Source: an uncultured Prevotella sp.
GTDB lineage: Bacteria > Bacteroidota > Bacteroidia > Bacteroidales > Bacteroidaceae
Reading direction: 5' to 3'
Length of the DNA: 64,000 nucleotides
NCBI GenBank assembly: GCA_934254985.1
Contig: CAKQMS010000009.1
Span: 18,381-82,380, forward strand
Below are positions 43,970 to 52,165 of this stretch, in pieces (position 1 is the first letter of the stretch; each line of letters begins with the position of its first letter). The position numbers were made by a program, and so were the translations under genes. Under the pieces are notes generated by a model that was not told the DNA's origin, did no database searches, and saw only the letters and a program-made list of their open reading frames with translations.

Positions 43970-44034
43970 GCGGAGGATGGGCGATTTGAAGTCGCCTCAT
44001 CCTTCACAATACATTGTGTCATAATGAGAAAGAA

Positions 44035-45141
44035 CTAATCATAAACTTGTTGAAGGCTATAAGATGCATCTGCATACCCTTGAGTAGCAGCTTTTCTCCA
44101 CCAGTATTTAGCTTGGGCTATATCTTTTGGTACCAATGTTTCATAATCTGTAATTTTTTCACGATAAATATACACACTGGTGCATCTTTGGCTGTCCCAA
44201 TACTCGCGTATTACATTGTCTTTGTCGCTCATATATTCAGTAGTTGATTTTGTTTCCCAATGCCAACCACTTTCTACAGATATGCCATCACGATACATGC
44301 ATCCCAACTTGTATTGAGACTTTGGATCTTTTAAGGATGCTCCTTTTTTGAATAATTCTACAGCTTTAATTGTGTCACAATTAACACCTATTCCTTGTTC
44401 ATATGCAGTTCCTATTTCGCCAAATGCTCTTGGATAGCCATTCCTTGCAGACTCATTAAACCAATACACAGCTCGTGTTGTGTCTGATAGCCAAATGGAA
44501 TTTTCGCCACCGAGCAATATCAGTCCCAATATATATTGCGCCTTTGCGTTATTTTTCTTAGCTTCCGCAATTATAAAGTCACATGCCTTTCCACAATATC
44601 CGTCTGTTGTCGACTTATCCTCAAATCTTAGTAAAACAGGCATACGTCCTTCTTCAATCTTGGGATATTCTTTTTCCCAAGGATAAAAAGATTGGCATAT
44701 CTTCATAGCCAAATCCAATTTCGTAGAATCATTGGAAGTATTGAACCTGTTTATTATATCATTATATGCCTCTTTCTCATATTTTTGGGGAAGATACTCA
44801 TTATAATAGTACGAATATCCAGCTATTCCACCACCACCAACTGCACAAATTGCAATAATTATGATAAAATAGCGTAAAACGACTCCTTTTACTCGCCTAA
44901 ACTTATTTTTTTGATCATTTGAAAAGCGAATGTTTGCAAGTTTCTTGAAAGGGAGGCATAATAAGCCTAATATGGACAATATAACAGAAGCCCCAAATTC
45001 CATATATTGTATCGCCTTTCTTTTAATACCAAGGATGCCTTGTCTCACATCCCCTTGTGGCTTGCCGCAATAAGTGCAAAATTGTGCATCTTCATCTATG
45101 AGTCTGCCACAGTAGCGGCAATATACCTGTTTCTTATCCAT
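44035..45141 (-). CDS. Zinc-ribbon membrane protein with Sel1-like repeats
   Basis: This 368-residue protein has an N-terminal zinc ribbon YCRYCGRLIDEDAQFCTYCGKPQG (residues about 7-30, four cysteines). Two hydrophobic segments lie near 49-66 and 86-112, and a large C-terminal part carries Sel1-like repeats (AKAQYILGLILLGG, DTTRAVYWFNESARNGYPRAFGEIGTAYEQGIGV, AVELFKKGASLKDPKSQYKLGCMYRDG, AQAKYWWRKAATQGYADASY). The ribbon would be cytoplasmic and the repeats likely on the other side. It is the last gene of a four-gene minus-strand run of zinc-ribbon/membrane proteins. Sel1 repeats usually hold protein complexes together. Function unknown. Confidence 0.8.
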   Translation of the reverse strand: MDKKQVYCRYCGRLIDEDAQFCTYCGKPQGDVRQGILGIKRKAIQYMEFGASVILSILGLLCLPFKKLANIRFSNDQKNKFRRVKGVVLRYFIIIIAICAVGGGGIAGYSYYYNEYLPQKYEKEAYNDIINRFNTSNDSTKLDLAMKICQSFYPWEKEYPKIEEGRMPVLLRFEDKSTTDGYCGKACDFIIAEAKKNNAKAQYILGLILLGGENSIWLSDTTRAVYWFNESARNGYPRAFGEIGTAYEQGIGVNCDTIKAVELFKKGASLKDPKSQYKLGCMYRDGISVESGWHWETKSTTEYMSDKDNVIREYWDSQRCTSVYIYREKITDYETLVPKDIAQAKYWWRKAATQGYADASYSLQQVYD

Positions 45142-45185
45142 GATGACTATTGTGTTTATAATTTGAATAGAGCATGATACATATT

Positions 45186-46055
45186 TTACAACTTTTTTCC
45201 ACAGAATTTACAATAAATAGAACTGTCGTAGTCCACTTTTCTTCCACAATGTCTACAATATTTAACAGTTTTTATACAGTTGTTAGAAGAGAGTTCATCC
45301 TCTTTGCTTTGTTCTGTTACAGGATGGTTCATCTCTGTTGGCTTGTCCGTAGGTTGTACTTCGCTTTCTTCGTTTGTTTTATCAACGTCCAACACATTCT
45401 TAAGAGGCATAAATCGTATTTCTTCCTCTGTTTTAGAACACGTTTCCGATTCTTCGTCCTCCATTTTATGTATGTCGGTAATTTCTTGCTTATCGGTTAA
45501 CAGCACTTTCCCTTTCTTTGAATTCATCATTGCATAACCTAACATCAAACAGAAAAGACCTGGTGCGACCAATTCGGTTGCATCAAAATAATGAAAGTTC
45601 GTTGCAGAGCAATAGAACGCATACATCAGTAATCCATAAAAGAATCGAAGAATTTTCTGCCACCATTTTCTATCTGACTTTTTGTAGTAGAAGCAATATG
45701 CAGCCAAGGCCAAGCTTGAGAATACGTTGGTTATGCCCATAATAGCACTACTCTGTTCTGAAGTCGGATAGCCCCACATAACATATTTGTCAGAAGTTCT
45801 AACGATTTGGTTTACACTGTAAGAGATGTCGATTGTTTGCTCAGGGTATTGCACTTGTGTGAGCCAGAATATGCCCATGGCAAGGCAAGAAACGCCTAAC
45901 AGAACATTTATACCACCAAGGATTTTTAATATAATGTGTTTCTGTGGTGATGTTTCCACAGAGTTACAACTTGCCATTTTCATCATTGTGTAGATATAAG
46001 CTACACCGAAGACAACGATAAGCAATAGACGACTGATAAATTGATCTTGTAGCAT
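45186..46055 (-). CDS. Multi-pass membrane protein with C-terminal zinc ribbon
   Basis: This 289-residue protein has about five hydrophobic segments (RLLLIVVFGVAYIYTM, ILGGINVLLGVSCLAMGIFWL, NVFSSLALAAYCFYY, FFYGLLMYAFY, GLFCLMLGYAMM). An acidic linker of about 70 residues rich in E, D, T and S follows, and then a zinc ribbon at the very C-terminus: CRHCGRKVDYDSSIYCKFCGKKL. It starts 12 nt after the upstream gene and ends 44 nt before the downstream gene, so it is cotranscribed. I do not recognise a family with a known function. Confidence 0.75.
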   Translation of the reverse strand: MLQDQFISRLLLIVVFGVAYIYTMMKMASCNSVETSPQKHIILKILGGINVLLGVSCLAMGIFWLTQVQYPEQTIDISYSVNQIVRTSDKYVMWGYPTSEQSSAIMGITNVFSSLALAAYCFYYKKSDRKWWQKILRFFYGLLMYAFYCSATNFHYFDATELVAPGLFCLMLGYAMMNSKKGKVLLTDKQEITDIHKMEDEESETCSKTEEEIRFMPLKNVLDVDKTNEESEVQPTDKPTEMNHPVTEQSKEDELSSNNCIKTVKYCRHCGRKVDYDSSIYCKFCGKKL

Positions 46056-46067
46056 ATTCGAATGTTT

Positions 46068-46994
46068 TTAGTTGATTGATAATAAGTTCTGCGGTACTTT
46101 ACAATGGTTCCTAAGTATGGTATATGGTAGTGTGAGAGAAAATTGTTTGGCTGAAGCATTTTCTCGGTAGACTAATACCATATTAGAATGGGATAATGCG
46201 AGCATACCAATGAATTCCAGTACGTCCTTGTCTTGTGCAAGTTCTTGGACGAAGGCATCCATAAAGTCCAAATCTTCCTCTCTGTCTTTTAGTCTTTTTA
46301 TGTCTTTCGCGCCTTCTTCATTGACCTTATATTCAAAAAGGAGATTATTTCCTTCGTACTTTATCGATTGTAACAAGCAACTTTCGTCTTTTACATCTCC
46401 AACGATACTATTTATCGCCACCGTTGTTGCTTTGGGGAAGTCACTTGTTGTGACGGGTAATTTCAGGTTGGCAATTTTAATCTGCATATCAATCACCTTC
46501 TTCAAAGCAGTTGTCGGAGATAACTTGCAAAAATCAACAAATGTGCTAAGTTCTTTGCCTGTAATATTCCATGACATGGATTTCTTGTTCTCCGTTGAGA
46601 CCTTGAAACAGATGTTCAAACCTTTAGTTTCCAAACTGTGCGCGAAAGTATTTCCTAAGTTTCCTTGACCATTCATTTCTATAAAGGAGTATTTCAACAT
46701 ATCCTTAAATTCATCATAGTTGTCTGAATATACTTGCATAATTCTGTCGTCACCTTTCACACTGACGGCATAAGTTATTGTTCCATCAGCAAACGACATG
46801 CTGTCCAAATAGCCTATCGTTCCTATTTCACGAGGCAAGTTCGCGTTGCATTCAGCGATAATTTGAGACAATTTCATCTTGTCGCTGAATGTCAACTTTG
46901 GACGAGGCATATTTAAGGCGATAAAGATGCCTATGAGTGTACAGACTATAAGTAAGACAATTATATACTTGAATAATTTTCCCATATCACTCAA
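46068..46994 (-). CDS. Single-pass membrane protein of unknown function in the zinc-ribbon operon
   Basis: This 308-residue protein has one N-terminal membrane anchor (FKYIIVLLIVCTLIGIFIAL, residues about 8-27) and a large extracytoplasmic part. That part seems to consist of two related alpha/beta halves: KLSQIIAECNANLPREIGTIGYLDSMSFADGTITYAVSV and FPKATTVAINSIVGDVKDESCLLQSIKYEGNNLLFEYKV. Both halves follow the scheme hydrophobic helix, I-G, S-x-x-y-x-x-x-l-x-y-x-v. Its start overlaps the end of the zinc-ribbon gene at 46987-47349 by 8 nt, so translation is coupled. There is no zinc ribbon of its own. Function unknown. Confidence 0.7.
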   Translation of the reverse strand: MSDMGKLFKYIIVLLIVCTLIGIFIALNMPRPKLTFSDKMKLSQIIAECNANLPREIGTIGYLDSMSFADGTITYAVSVKGDDRIMQVYSDNYDEFKDMLKYSFIEMNGQGNLGNTFAHSLETKGLNICFKVSTENKKSMSWNITGKELSTFVDFCKLSPTTALKKVIDMQIKIANLKLPVTTSDFPKATTVAINSIVGDVKDESCLLQSIKYEGNNLLFEYKVNEEGAKDIKRLKDREEDLDFMDAFVQELAQDKDVLEFIGMLALSHSNMVLVYRENASAKQFSLTLPYTILRNHCKVPQNLLSIN

Positions 46995-47349
46995 CTGTTA
47001 CAGGAATTAGATAGTATTTGTTGTCGTCACCTCGTTTGGGATTATTAAAAAATACATCGCTTCTTCCATTTATCTCTTGAAGATTAACGTCTATAGTATT
47101 GTCTACATCTACATTTCCAGAAACCTTAACTGTTTTTTTGATACGAACATCTTGAGCAACTGGTATTACTCCCAAATTCTGAAGAACTAACATCCAAATG
47201 CCAACAGCTATAGCCATCAAAATGGTTTTCAAGGACAATGTCTTTAACTGAAACTTCTTATTACTCTTATTTGAATTGGTTATATTTCCGCAATTCGGGC
47301 AAAAAGTAGAGTCCTCAGGAATTTCTTTTCCACAATTTTTACATTCCAT
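46987..47349 (-). CDS. Small zinc-ribbon membrane protein, first gene of the operon
   Basis: This is a 120-residue protein from the ATG at 47349 (MECKNCGKEIPEDSTFCPNCGN, an N-terminal zinc ribbon with two CxxC pairs). A polar linker, one membrane segment (LKTILMAIAVGIWMLVLQNLGVI, about residues 45-67) and a beta-rich tail follow (VRIKKTVKVSGNVDVDNTIDVNLQEINGRSDVFFNN). This arrangement, ribbon inside and beta tail outside, is typical of the loosely defined zinc_ribbon_2 membrane proteins. It overlaps the next gene by 8 nt. Function unknown. Confidence 0.75.
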   Translation of the reverse strand: MECKNCGKEIPEDSTFCPNCGNITNSNKSNKKFQLKTLSLKTILMAIAVGIWMLVLQNLGVIPVAQDVRIKKTVKVSGNVDVDNTIDVNLQEINGRSDVFFNNPKRGDDNKYYLIPVTVE

Positions 47350-47945
47350 AGTACAACACACACCCTTGCCCCACAGGAGAGTTAAACGTTATTATATAGT
47401 TTGATATACAAAAATAAGAAAACGTGGAGCCAGTTCTGTCACTCGTTCCACTTGTTAAGGCCTTCGCATTGCCCGGATTGTCGAAACGAGCAACGTTGAA
47501 AGCCCCACGTTAGTGTAAGTATATAATTCACCCTCAATGACAACGAGCGGCAGAGTCGTCCGAAGCCAATGAGGGCTGTATACAATACACCCCATGAGGC
47601 GTTTCCGTTGCTTTGTTTTTGACAATCCATAGAGTTTGCGAAGTTCTAACAAGTCAAAACCAAAGCGTACAGTTACGCCTTATTATATGTATATGTCTGC
47701 CCTACCACTGCCCGTCGAGGCTTTCGGTATGAGTATAGACATCGCAAAGGTAAGGCTTTTGCATGACAATGTATCATGTTTCAATGAAAAATTTATTGGA
47801 ATGAAGCAAAATTCTTCAACCGCACATTAAAACAAGACACGATATAACATCTTATGGAATGATGGGGAGTTCAGAGAATATCACAGCATAAACATCCCCC
47901 AAACTCAAACAGTTTGTTTACGCATTGTTTACGCAAGAAAGAAAA
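47350..47945. other. Gene-poor stretch, possible structured or decayed element
   Basis: There is no convincing gene in about 600 nt. An inverted pair ACGTGGAGC (47423-47431) and GCCCCACGT (47502-47510) could form a stem closing an 88-nt domain. Short frames on both strands (for example the plus-strand 47636-47830 frame with a SALPLPVEAFGMS stretch) have no export signal, conserved domain or ribosome-binding site. It may be a remnant of a mobile element or an uncharacterised RNA. Confidence 0.3.
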
Positions 47946-47977
47946 ACAGCGACCTACGCTGAAGCGTAAGTCGCTGT
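47946..47977 (-). terminator. Terminator behind the tRNA gene
   Basis: Bases 47946-47960 pair with 47963-47977 with a single wobble (ACAGCGAC...). On the minus strand TTTTTC follows. It lies about 10 nt downstream of the tRNA end. Confidence 0.8.
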
Positions 47978-47987
47978 AATAGAAGTG

Positions 47988-48061
47988 TGGACCAGCCTGG
48001 GCTTGAACCAGGGACCTCCAGATTATGAGTCTGTTGCTCTAACCAACTGAGCTACAAGTCC
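47988..48061 (-). tRNA. tRNA-Met (anticodon CAT)
   Basis: On the minus strand the 74-nt sequence folds as a tRNA. The acceptor is GGACTTG with CTGGTCC (one mismatch), the D arm GCTC/GAGC has a GTTGGTTA loop, and the anticodon loop is CTCATAA. The T arm is CCTGG-TTCAAGC-CCAGG. The anticodon CAT means elongator Met, or Ile if the wobble C is converted to lysidine; Met is preferred. A terminator follows immediately. The CCA end is not encoded. Confidence 0.9.
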
Positions 48062-48230
48062 GACTTAAAGACAAAGGTGCCTAAAAGTTTTGTGGATGCA
48101 AAGGTAGTAGGTTTATCTCAAATATCCAAATTTTTTTTGTAAAAAGTATCTAAATGAGCGGATATTGTTGCGGTTTAAGTTGAATTTGCGTAACTTTGTC
48201 AGCTGAACGAAATATCGGTGAATAATATAA

Positions 48231-49157
48231 ATGAAGACAACGATACTATCTGAAGATACTATATTTGAAAATAAGGCTGTTGCAACAATAGGCTTTTTTG
48301 ATGGTGTGCATCGGGGACATCAGTTCTTGCTGAAGCATGTCGTAGAACTTGCTTGCGAGAATGGTATGGAGTCGATGGCTATAACCTTCGATAAGCATCC
48401 GCGCCAGGTGCTAAATGCCGACTATCAGCCACAGCTCCTCACTACACTTGACGACAAGCTTAAGCTATTGGCAGAAACAGGTATTGACCATTGCGTGGTG
48501 TTGCCATTCACGAAAGTCCTTGCTGCTTTGTCGGCTTATGACTTCATGGATAAGATAATGCGCACTAAGCTTGGTGTAGCAACGCTCCTTATAGGCTACG
48601 ATAATCGCTTTGGTCATAATCGTAGCGAGACTTTCGACGACTATGTGCGCTATGGCAAGGAGATGGGCATAGAAGTAGTTCAGAACACAGCTTTAGATGT
48701 CGAAGGCATTATGGTTAGCTCTTCTGTGGTTCGTCGCCTTATATCTAATGGCGATGTGGAAACTGCTGCAAAATGCTTAGGTCGCTATTATGGTCTGCAT
48801 GGCATTGTTACGAGTGGATATCATGAAGGTAGAAAGATAGGCTTTCCTACTGCCAATATCGACTTAGGAACAAGCTGCTTGCTCGCTCCTGCAGGTGGAG
48901 TATATGCCGTAAAGGTTTGGCTTGATGGCGAAAGCGAGAGTAGGGTAGGAATGTTGAATATTGGCACTCGTCCTACTTTCGGAGGCAATGATGTGAGCAT
49001 TGAAGTAAACATCTTTGGCTTTGCAGGCGATATATATGGTCAGAATATCAGAGTAGCATTCTGTAAGCGCATACGTAGCGAACATAAGTTTGATAATATT
49101 GATCAGTTGGTAGCCCAACTAAAGAAGGATAAAGAAGAAATCTCAAAACTATTTTGA
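48231..49157 (+). CDS. ribF: Bifunctional riboflavin kinase / FAD synthetase
   Basis: This 308-residue protein makes FMN and then FAD from riboflavin in the cytoplasm. The N-terminal adenylyltransferase half has GFFDGVHRGHQ (about residues 22-32), FDKHPRQVL and GYDNRFGHNR. The C-terminal kinase half has GYHEGRKIGFPTANI (about residues 196-210) and GMLNIGTRPTFGG. Length and order are those of bacterial RibF. A TAACTTTG box at 48191-48198 lies 32 nt upstream of the ATG. The next gene starts right behind the stop. Confidence 0.96.
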   Translation: MKTTILSEDTIFENKAVATIGFFDGVHRGHQFLLKHVVELACENGMESMAITFDKHPRQVLNADYQPQLLTTLDDKLKLLAETGIDHCVVLPFTKVLAALSAYDFMDKIMRTKLGVATLLIGYDNRFGHNRSETFDDYVRYGKEMGIEVVQNTALDVEGIMVSSSVVRRLISNGDVETAAKCLGRYYGLHGIVTSGYHEGRKIGFPTANIDLGTSCLLAPAGGVYAVKVWLDGESESRVGMLNIGTRPTFGGNDVSIEVNIFGFAGDIYGQNIRVAFCKRIRSEHKFDNIDQLVAQLKKDKEEISKLF

Positions 49158-49159
49158 TT

Positions 49160-49954
49160 ATGAATATAATGAAGAATAATAATGTCAAGGCAGCAGTAGA
49201 CATCGTGCTCTACTTGATAGTTTTTGTGTTGCTGCAAGTGATATTCCTAAATGGAGCAGATCTCATGGGCAAACATTATGGTATAGATTCTGCTATTACA
49301 ATGGCTGCAGGAACAGCCTTGAGTGGATTGATTACCATTGTAATTTTCCTTTGGAGACGATGGTCGCCATATTCAAGAGAATATATTGCCACACGCCCTT
49401 GGACAGCCTTGGTGTGGGTAGTTCTGCTTTCTTGGGGCACTATCATCCCTTCGCAATGGATGATAGAAGTATTAGATGTAGACATGCCAAAAGAAACACT
49501 TGAGCTTATGACCAAGCTCTTAGGCACACCTTGGGGATACCTGGCAGTAGGCGTATTGGCGCCTGTAGCCGAAGAAATGGTGTTTAGAGGAGCAATATTA
49601 CGTCGTCTGCTCGAAGTGATGGGAGAAGGCAGAAAATGGTTTGCTATTATCATCTCAGCCTTACTCTTTGGAGCTTTGCATGCCAATGGTCCGCAGTTTA
49701 TCCACGCAGCGCTTATAGGTGTGCTCCTTGGTTGGATGTATAGCCGTACAAACAGCATAGTACCAGGAATGCTATTCCATTGGATAAACAACACTATAGC
49801 CTTTGTGGCATACAACATGATACACCAGGCTGCCGACGGCAAGCTGATAGATATATTCCAAGGCAATCAGCGTAGCGTGTATATGGCTCTTGGCTTCTCG
49901 CTCTGCATATTCCTGCCAAGTCTCTTCCAGCTTGCTCAGCGATTAAGAAAGTAA
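49160..49954 (+). CDS. CPBP family intramembrane metalloprotease-like protein
   Basis: This is a 264-residue multi-pass membrane protein from the ATG at 49160, 2 nt after the ribF stop; a TTG 6 nt upstream is an unlikely alternative. About seven hydrophobic segments are present. The CPBP (Rce1-like) motifs are complete: EEMVFRGAILRRL with the double glutamate and arginine (about residues 133-145), FGALHANG with a histidine, and MLFHWINN with the last histidine. The family cleaves substrates inside the membrane, for example prenylated proteins or bacteriocin precursors; the target here is unknown. It is cotranscribed with ribF. Confidence 0.9.
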   Translation: MNIMKNNNVKAAVDIVLYLIVFVLLQVIFLNGADLMGKHYGIDSAITMAAGTALSGLITIVIFLWRRWSPYSREYIATRPWTALVWVVLLSWGTIIPSQWMIEVLDVDMPKETLELMTKLLGTPWGYLAVGVLAPVAEEMVFRGAILRRLLEVMGEGRKWFAIIISALLFGALHANGPQFIHAALIGVLLGWMYSRTNSIVPGMLFHWINNTIAFVAYNMIHQAADGKLIDIFQGNQRSVYMALGFSLCIFLPSLFQLAQRLRK

Positions 49955-50011
49955 GCTACGAATAATTTTACGGAGAGTATAAGAAACAAGTACACGTATA
50001 TGTATAAAAAT

Positions 50012-50054
50012 GAAGGAATCATCTACTCAGTATATCGAGATAGATGATTCCTTC
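50012..50054. terminator. Bidirectional terminator after the CPBP gene
   Basis: Bases 50012-50025 (GAAGGAATCATCTA) pair perfectly with 50041-50054, with TTCG following. It lies between converging genes. Confidence 0.8.
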
Positions 50055-50159
50055 TTCGTTAATATGTTATGAAATTTGAGAGAAAACGAAACTTCACAGC
50101 CTCGTGAATGTTGTTTTACTAAACATGATTTAATTATAGAGAAAGCATAGAAATATAGT

Positions 50160-50651
50160 CTACTTTAAGATGTTTGACACCTGGCTTGACTGTGGGTCTG
50201 CGATGCTACGCTTCATGGAGTCAACCACAGCGCTATCGCCCATTGCCATAGATGTGCCCTGCTTTATGCTATCGTAGCCATCGTAATAGCTGATAGCGTT
50301 GCCATTATTGTTGTTAGCAAATGGCACTTGCAAAGCGTTGCCGAGTGTTAGTATTATTGCCACTGCAGCTGCCGCCTTTACAAGAGGGCGAAGCCTTTGT
50401 GTCATGCTGATGACCTTGGCCTTTACAGGAGTGCTCTCTTCTGTCATAGCCAATATCTTGGCATCGAAGTCCTCACCTAATACATCCTGTTTAGTTTCGG
50501 AAAGTTCGTAGGTGAACAAGTCCTTATATCTAAGCAACTCTACAGGCACGTCCTTTTGGCTGAAGAATGCTTTCAGGATGTCTTCTTCCTCGATGGAAGT
50601 CTCGCATCGCCAATAGCGTTCGAGTAGTTGGTTGATGTATTTATAGTCCAT
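50160..50651 (-). CDS. Probable anti-sigma factor, single-pass membrane protein
   Basis: This 163-residue protein has a helical N-terminal half (YINQLLERYWRCETSIEEEDILKAFFSQ, about residues 5-32), as in small anti-sigma proteins of Bacteroidota, and one membrane segment (about residues 90-112, VKAAAAVAIILTLGNALQVPF). A short polar outer tail follows. Its ATG overlaps the 3' end of the ECF sigma gene by 11 nt, so translation is coupled. The role, holding the sigma factor at the membrane until a signal arrives, is inferred from context and shape. No FecR-type outer domain is present. Confidence 0.75.
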   Translation of the reverse strand: MDYKYINQLLERYWRCETSIEEEDILKAFFSQKDVPVELLRYKDLFTYELSETKQDVLGEDFDAKILAMTEESTPVKAKVISMTQRLRPLVKAAAAVAIILTLGNALQVPFANNNNGNAISYYDGYDSIKQGTSMAMGDSAVVDSMKRSIADPQSSQVSNILK

Positions 50652-51153
50652 AGTCGTCTAATTCTTTGAAACGTTGTTTGATGGTTTGTCTGCCTCTGAA
50701 GATATTGATCTTTACCTGATCTTCGCTTATTTGCATTATCTCCGCCACTTCCTTATATGATTTACCTTCAAAGTCGCGAAGCTGTATGCATGTGCGTTGC
50801 TTTTCAGGCAGTTCGTCTACGATTCTTCTCACCAGTTGTATTCTGTCTTTCTGGTTCATTTCCTCGTAAGGATTGTTTAGAGCAGAAGGTCTATCTTGCT
50901 GACTGTCGTCGAGCGAATCGTGTTGGTTTCCCATTTTCTTTATCTTGTCTAAGGCTAAGTTTCTGCATATTGTCATACAGAATGCCTCCATCGATTCTAT
51001 CTCGTCCCAACGTTCGCGTCGGTTCCAGACTTTTATCAGCGTATCCTGAACCACATCCTCAGCTTCTGCATTATTGCATGTAATGCGGAGAGCAAGCCGA
51101 TAGAGATTGTTCTTCATCGGCAGAATGTCGTTACGGAAACTGACCTTTTTCAT
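50641..51153 (-). CDS. ECF RNA polymerase sigma factor (sigma-70 family)
   Basis: This 170-residue protein is the normal ECF length. Region 2 has LYRLALRITCNNAEAEDVVQDTLIKVW (about residues 19-45) and region 4 has LPEKQRTCIQLRDFEGKSYKEVAEIMQISEDQVKINIFRGRQTIKQR (about residues 113-160). It directs RNA polymerase to a dedicated set of promoters, probably in response to envelope conditions sensed through the overlapping downstream anti-sigma gene. It follows argB on the same strand after a 174-nt gap, so it likely has its own promoter. Confidence 0.93.
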   Translation of the reverse strand: MKKVSFRNDILPMKNNLYRLALRITCNNAEAEDVVQDTLIKVWNRRERWDEIESMEAFCMTICRNLALDKIKKMGNQHDSLDDSQQDRPSALNNPYEEMNQKDRIQLVRRIVDELPEKQRTCIQLRDFEGKSYKEVAEIMQISEDQVKINIFRGRQTIKQRFKELDDYGL

Positions 51154-51327
51154 CTTGTTCTCTGTTTAATTGACGATTGGTTATGAGGATAGTTACAGTA
51201 AGAACTGTATTTTAACGTTTATTTAGCATTTCTCTACTTTTTATCTATGTCCTATACCTTATATAATATATATAGCGTTGCTGAAATTATATATTATAAC
51301 CGAGGTATATTCACGTGGCGTATGTTG

Positions 51328-52101
51328 TTAGCCTCGCAGTATGGTGCCGTGCTTACCGTCGATGGCAGAAGCGAGGGTTATCACCACTTGCTTTACTCCA
51401 TGTTCGATGGCGTTAAACGAGTTTTCAAGCTTAGGAATCATACCTCCAGCCACAGTTCCGTCGGCAACAAGAGCCTTAAACTCTTCTGGAGTGATGGAAG
51501 GGATTACGCTATCGTCGTCGTCAGGATTTGATAGTACACCCTTTTTCTCGAAACAGAACATCAGGGTTACATCATAATATGGAGCCAAAGCCTTTGCTGT
51601 TTCCGAAGCTATGGTGTCGGCGTTGGTATTTAGTATGTTGCCATTGCCATCGTGAGTCAAAGGAGCCATAACTGGTACTATGCCAGCCTCTACGAGGGCG
51701 TGAAGCATATTGCCGTTGGCACTATCTACGTCGCCAACATATCCAAAGTCTACTCCATCTTTCAACGGACGCTTATGCGAACGTATCATATCTATGTCGG
51801 CACCTGTTAGTCCAAGAGCGTTTACGCCTACAGCCTGTAGCTTTGCCACGAGGTTTTTGTTTACCAATCCGCCGTATACCATAGTTACTACATTCAGCAT
51901 CTCGCGGTCGGTGATGCGTCTGCCATTCACCATCTTGGTTTCTATACCCAGCTGTGCTGCAATCTTTGTTGCACTTCGACCTCCACCATGCACAAGGACT
52001 TTGTTGCCCTCGATGGCAGCAAAGTCCTTAAGCAGTTGCATCAGCTGCGCTTCGTCTTCTACTACCGCACCACCTACTTTTACAACAGTAATCTTTTCCA
52101 T
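51328..52101 (-). CDS. argB: Acetylglutamate kinase
   Basis: This 257-residue amino-acid-kinase-fold enzyme phosphorylates N-acetylglutamate (or N-succinylglutamate in some Bacteroidales) in arginine synthesis. Visible marks are VKVGGAVVE (residues 7-15), VHGGGRSATKIAAQLG (about 36-51), NGRRITDREML (about 60-70), and the C-terminal GGMIPKLENSFNAIEHGVKQV and DGKHGTIL. It lies downstream of speA with a hairpin in between, so both arginine-linked genes are in one row. Confidence 0.95.
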   Translation of the reverse strand: MEKITVVKVGGAVVEDEAQLMQLLKDFAAIEGNKVLVHGGGRSATKIAAQLGIETKMVNGRRITDREMLNVVTMVYGGLVNKNLVAKLQAVGVNALGLTGADIDMIRSHKRPLKDGVDFGYVGDVDSANGNMLHALVEAGIVPVMAPLTHDGNGNILNTNADTIASETAKALAPYYDVTLMFCFEKKGVLSNPDDDDSVIPSITPEEFKALVADGTVAGGMIPKLENSFNAIEHGVKQVVITLASAIDGKHGTILRG

Positions 52102-52119
52102 TGTCGTTATTCTTTTAGC

Positions 52120-52156
52120 TATATCCCCCTCTGCTTATGCTGCAGAGAGGGATATA
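52120..52156 (-). promoter_or_regulatory. Intercistronic hairpin between speA and argB
   Basis: Bases 52120-52134 pair with 52142-52156 at 14 of 15 positions (TATATCCCCCTCTGC and near complement) with a 7-nt loop. It fills most of the 64-nt space between the speA stop and the argB ATG. No T run follows on the minus strand, so it is more likely a processing or stability element, or a partial attenuator, than a full terminator. Confidence 0.55.
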
Positions 52157-52165
52157 ATGCTTTTA

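Noticed and set aside
47439..47652. Two overlapping minus-strand frames of about 65 codons near the tRNA
   Set aside because: They overlap each other in different frames, and neither has a ribosome-binding site, export signal or domain.
47988..48061. Integration site of an element at the tRNA
   Set aside because: No second copy of the tRNA 3' end was seen in the window and no integrase gene is adjacent.
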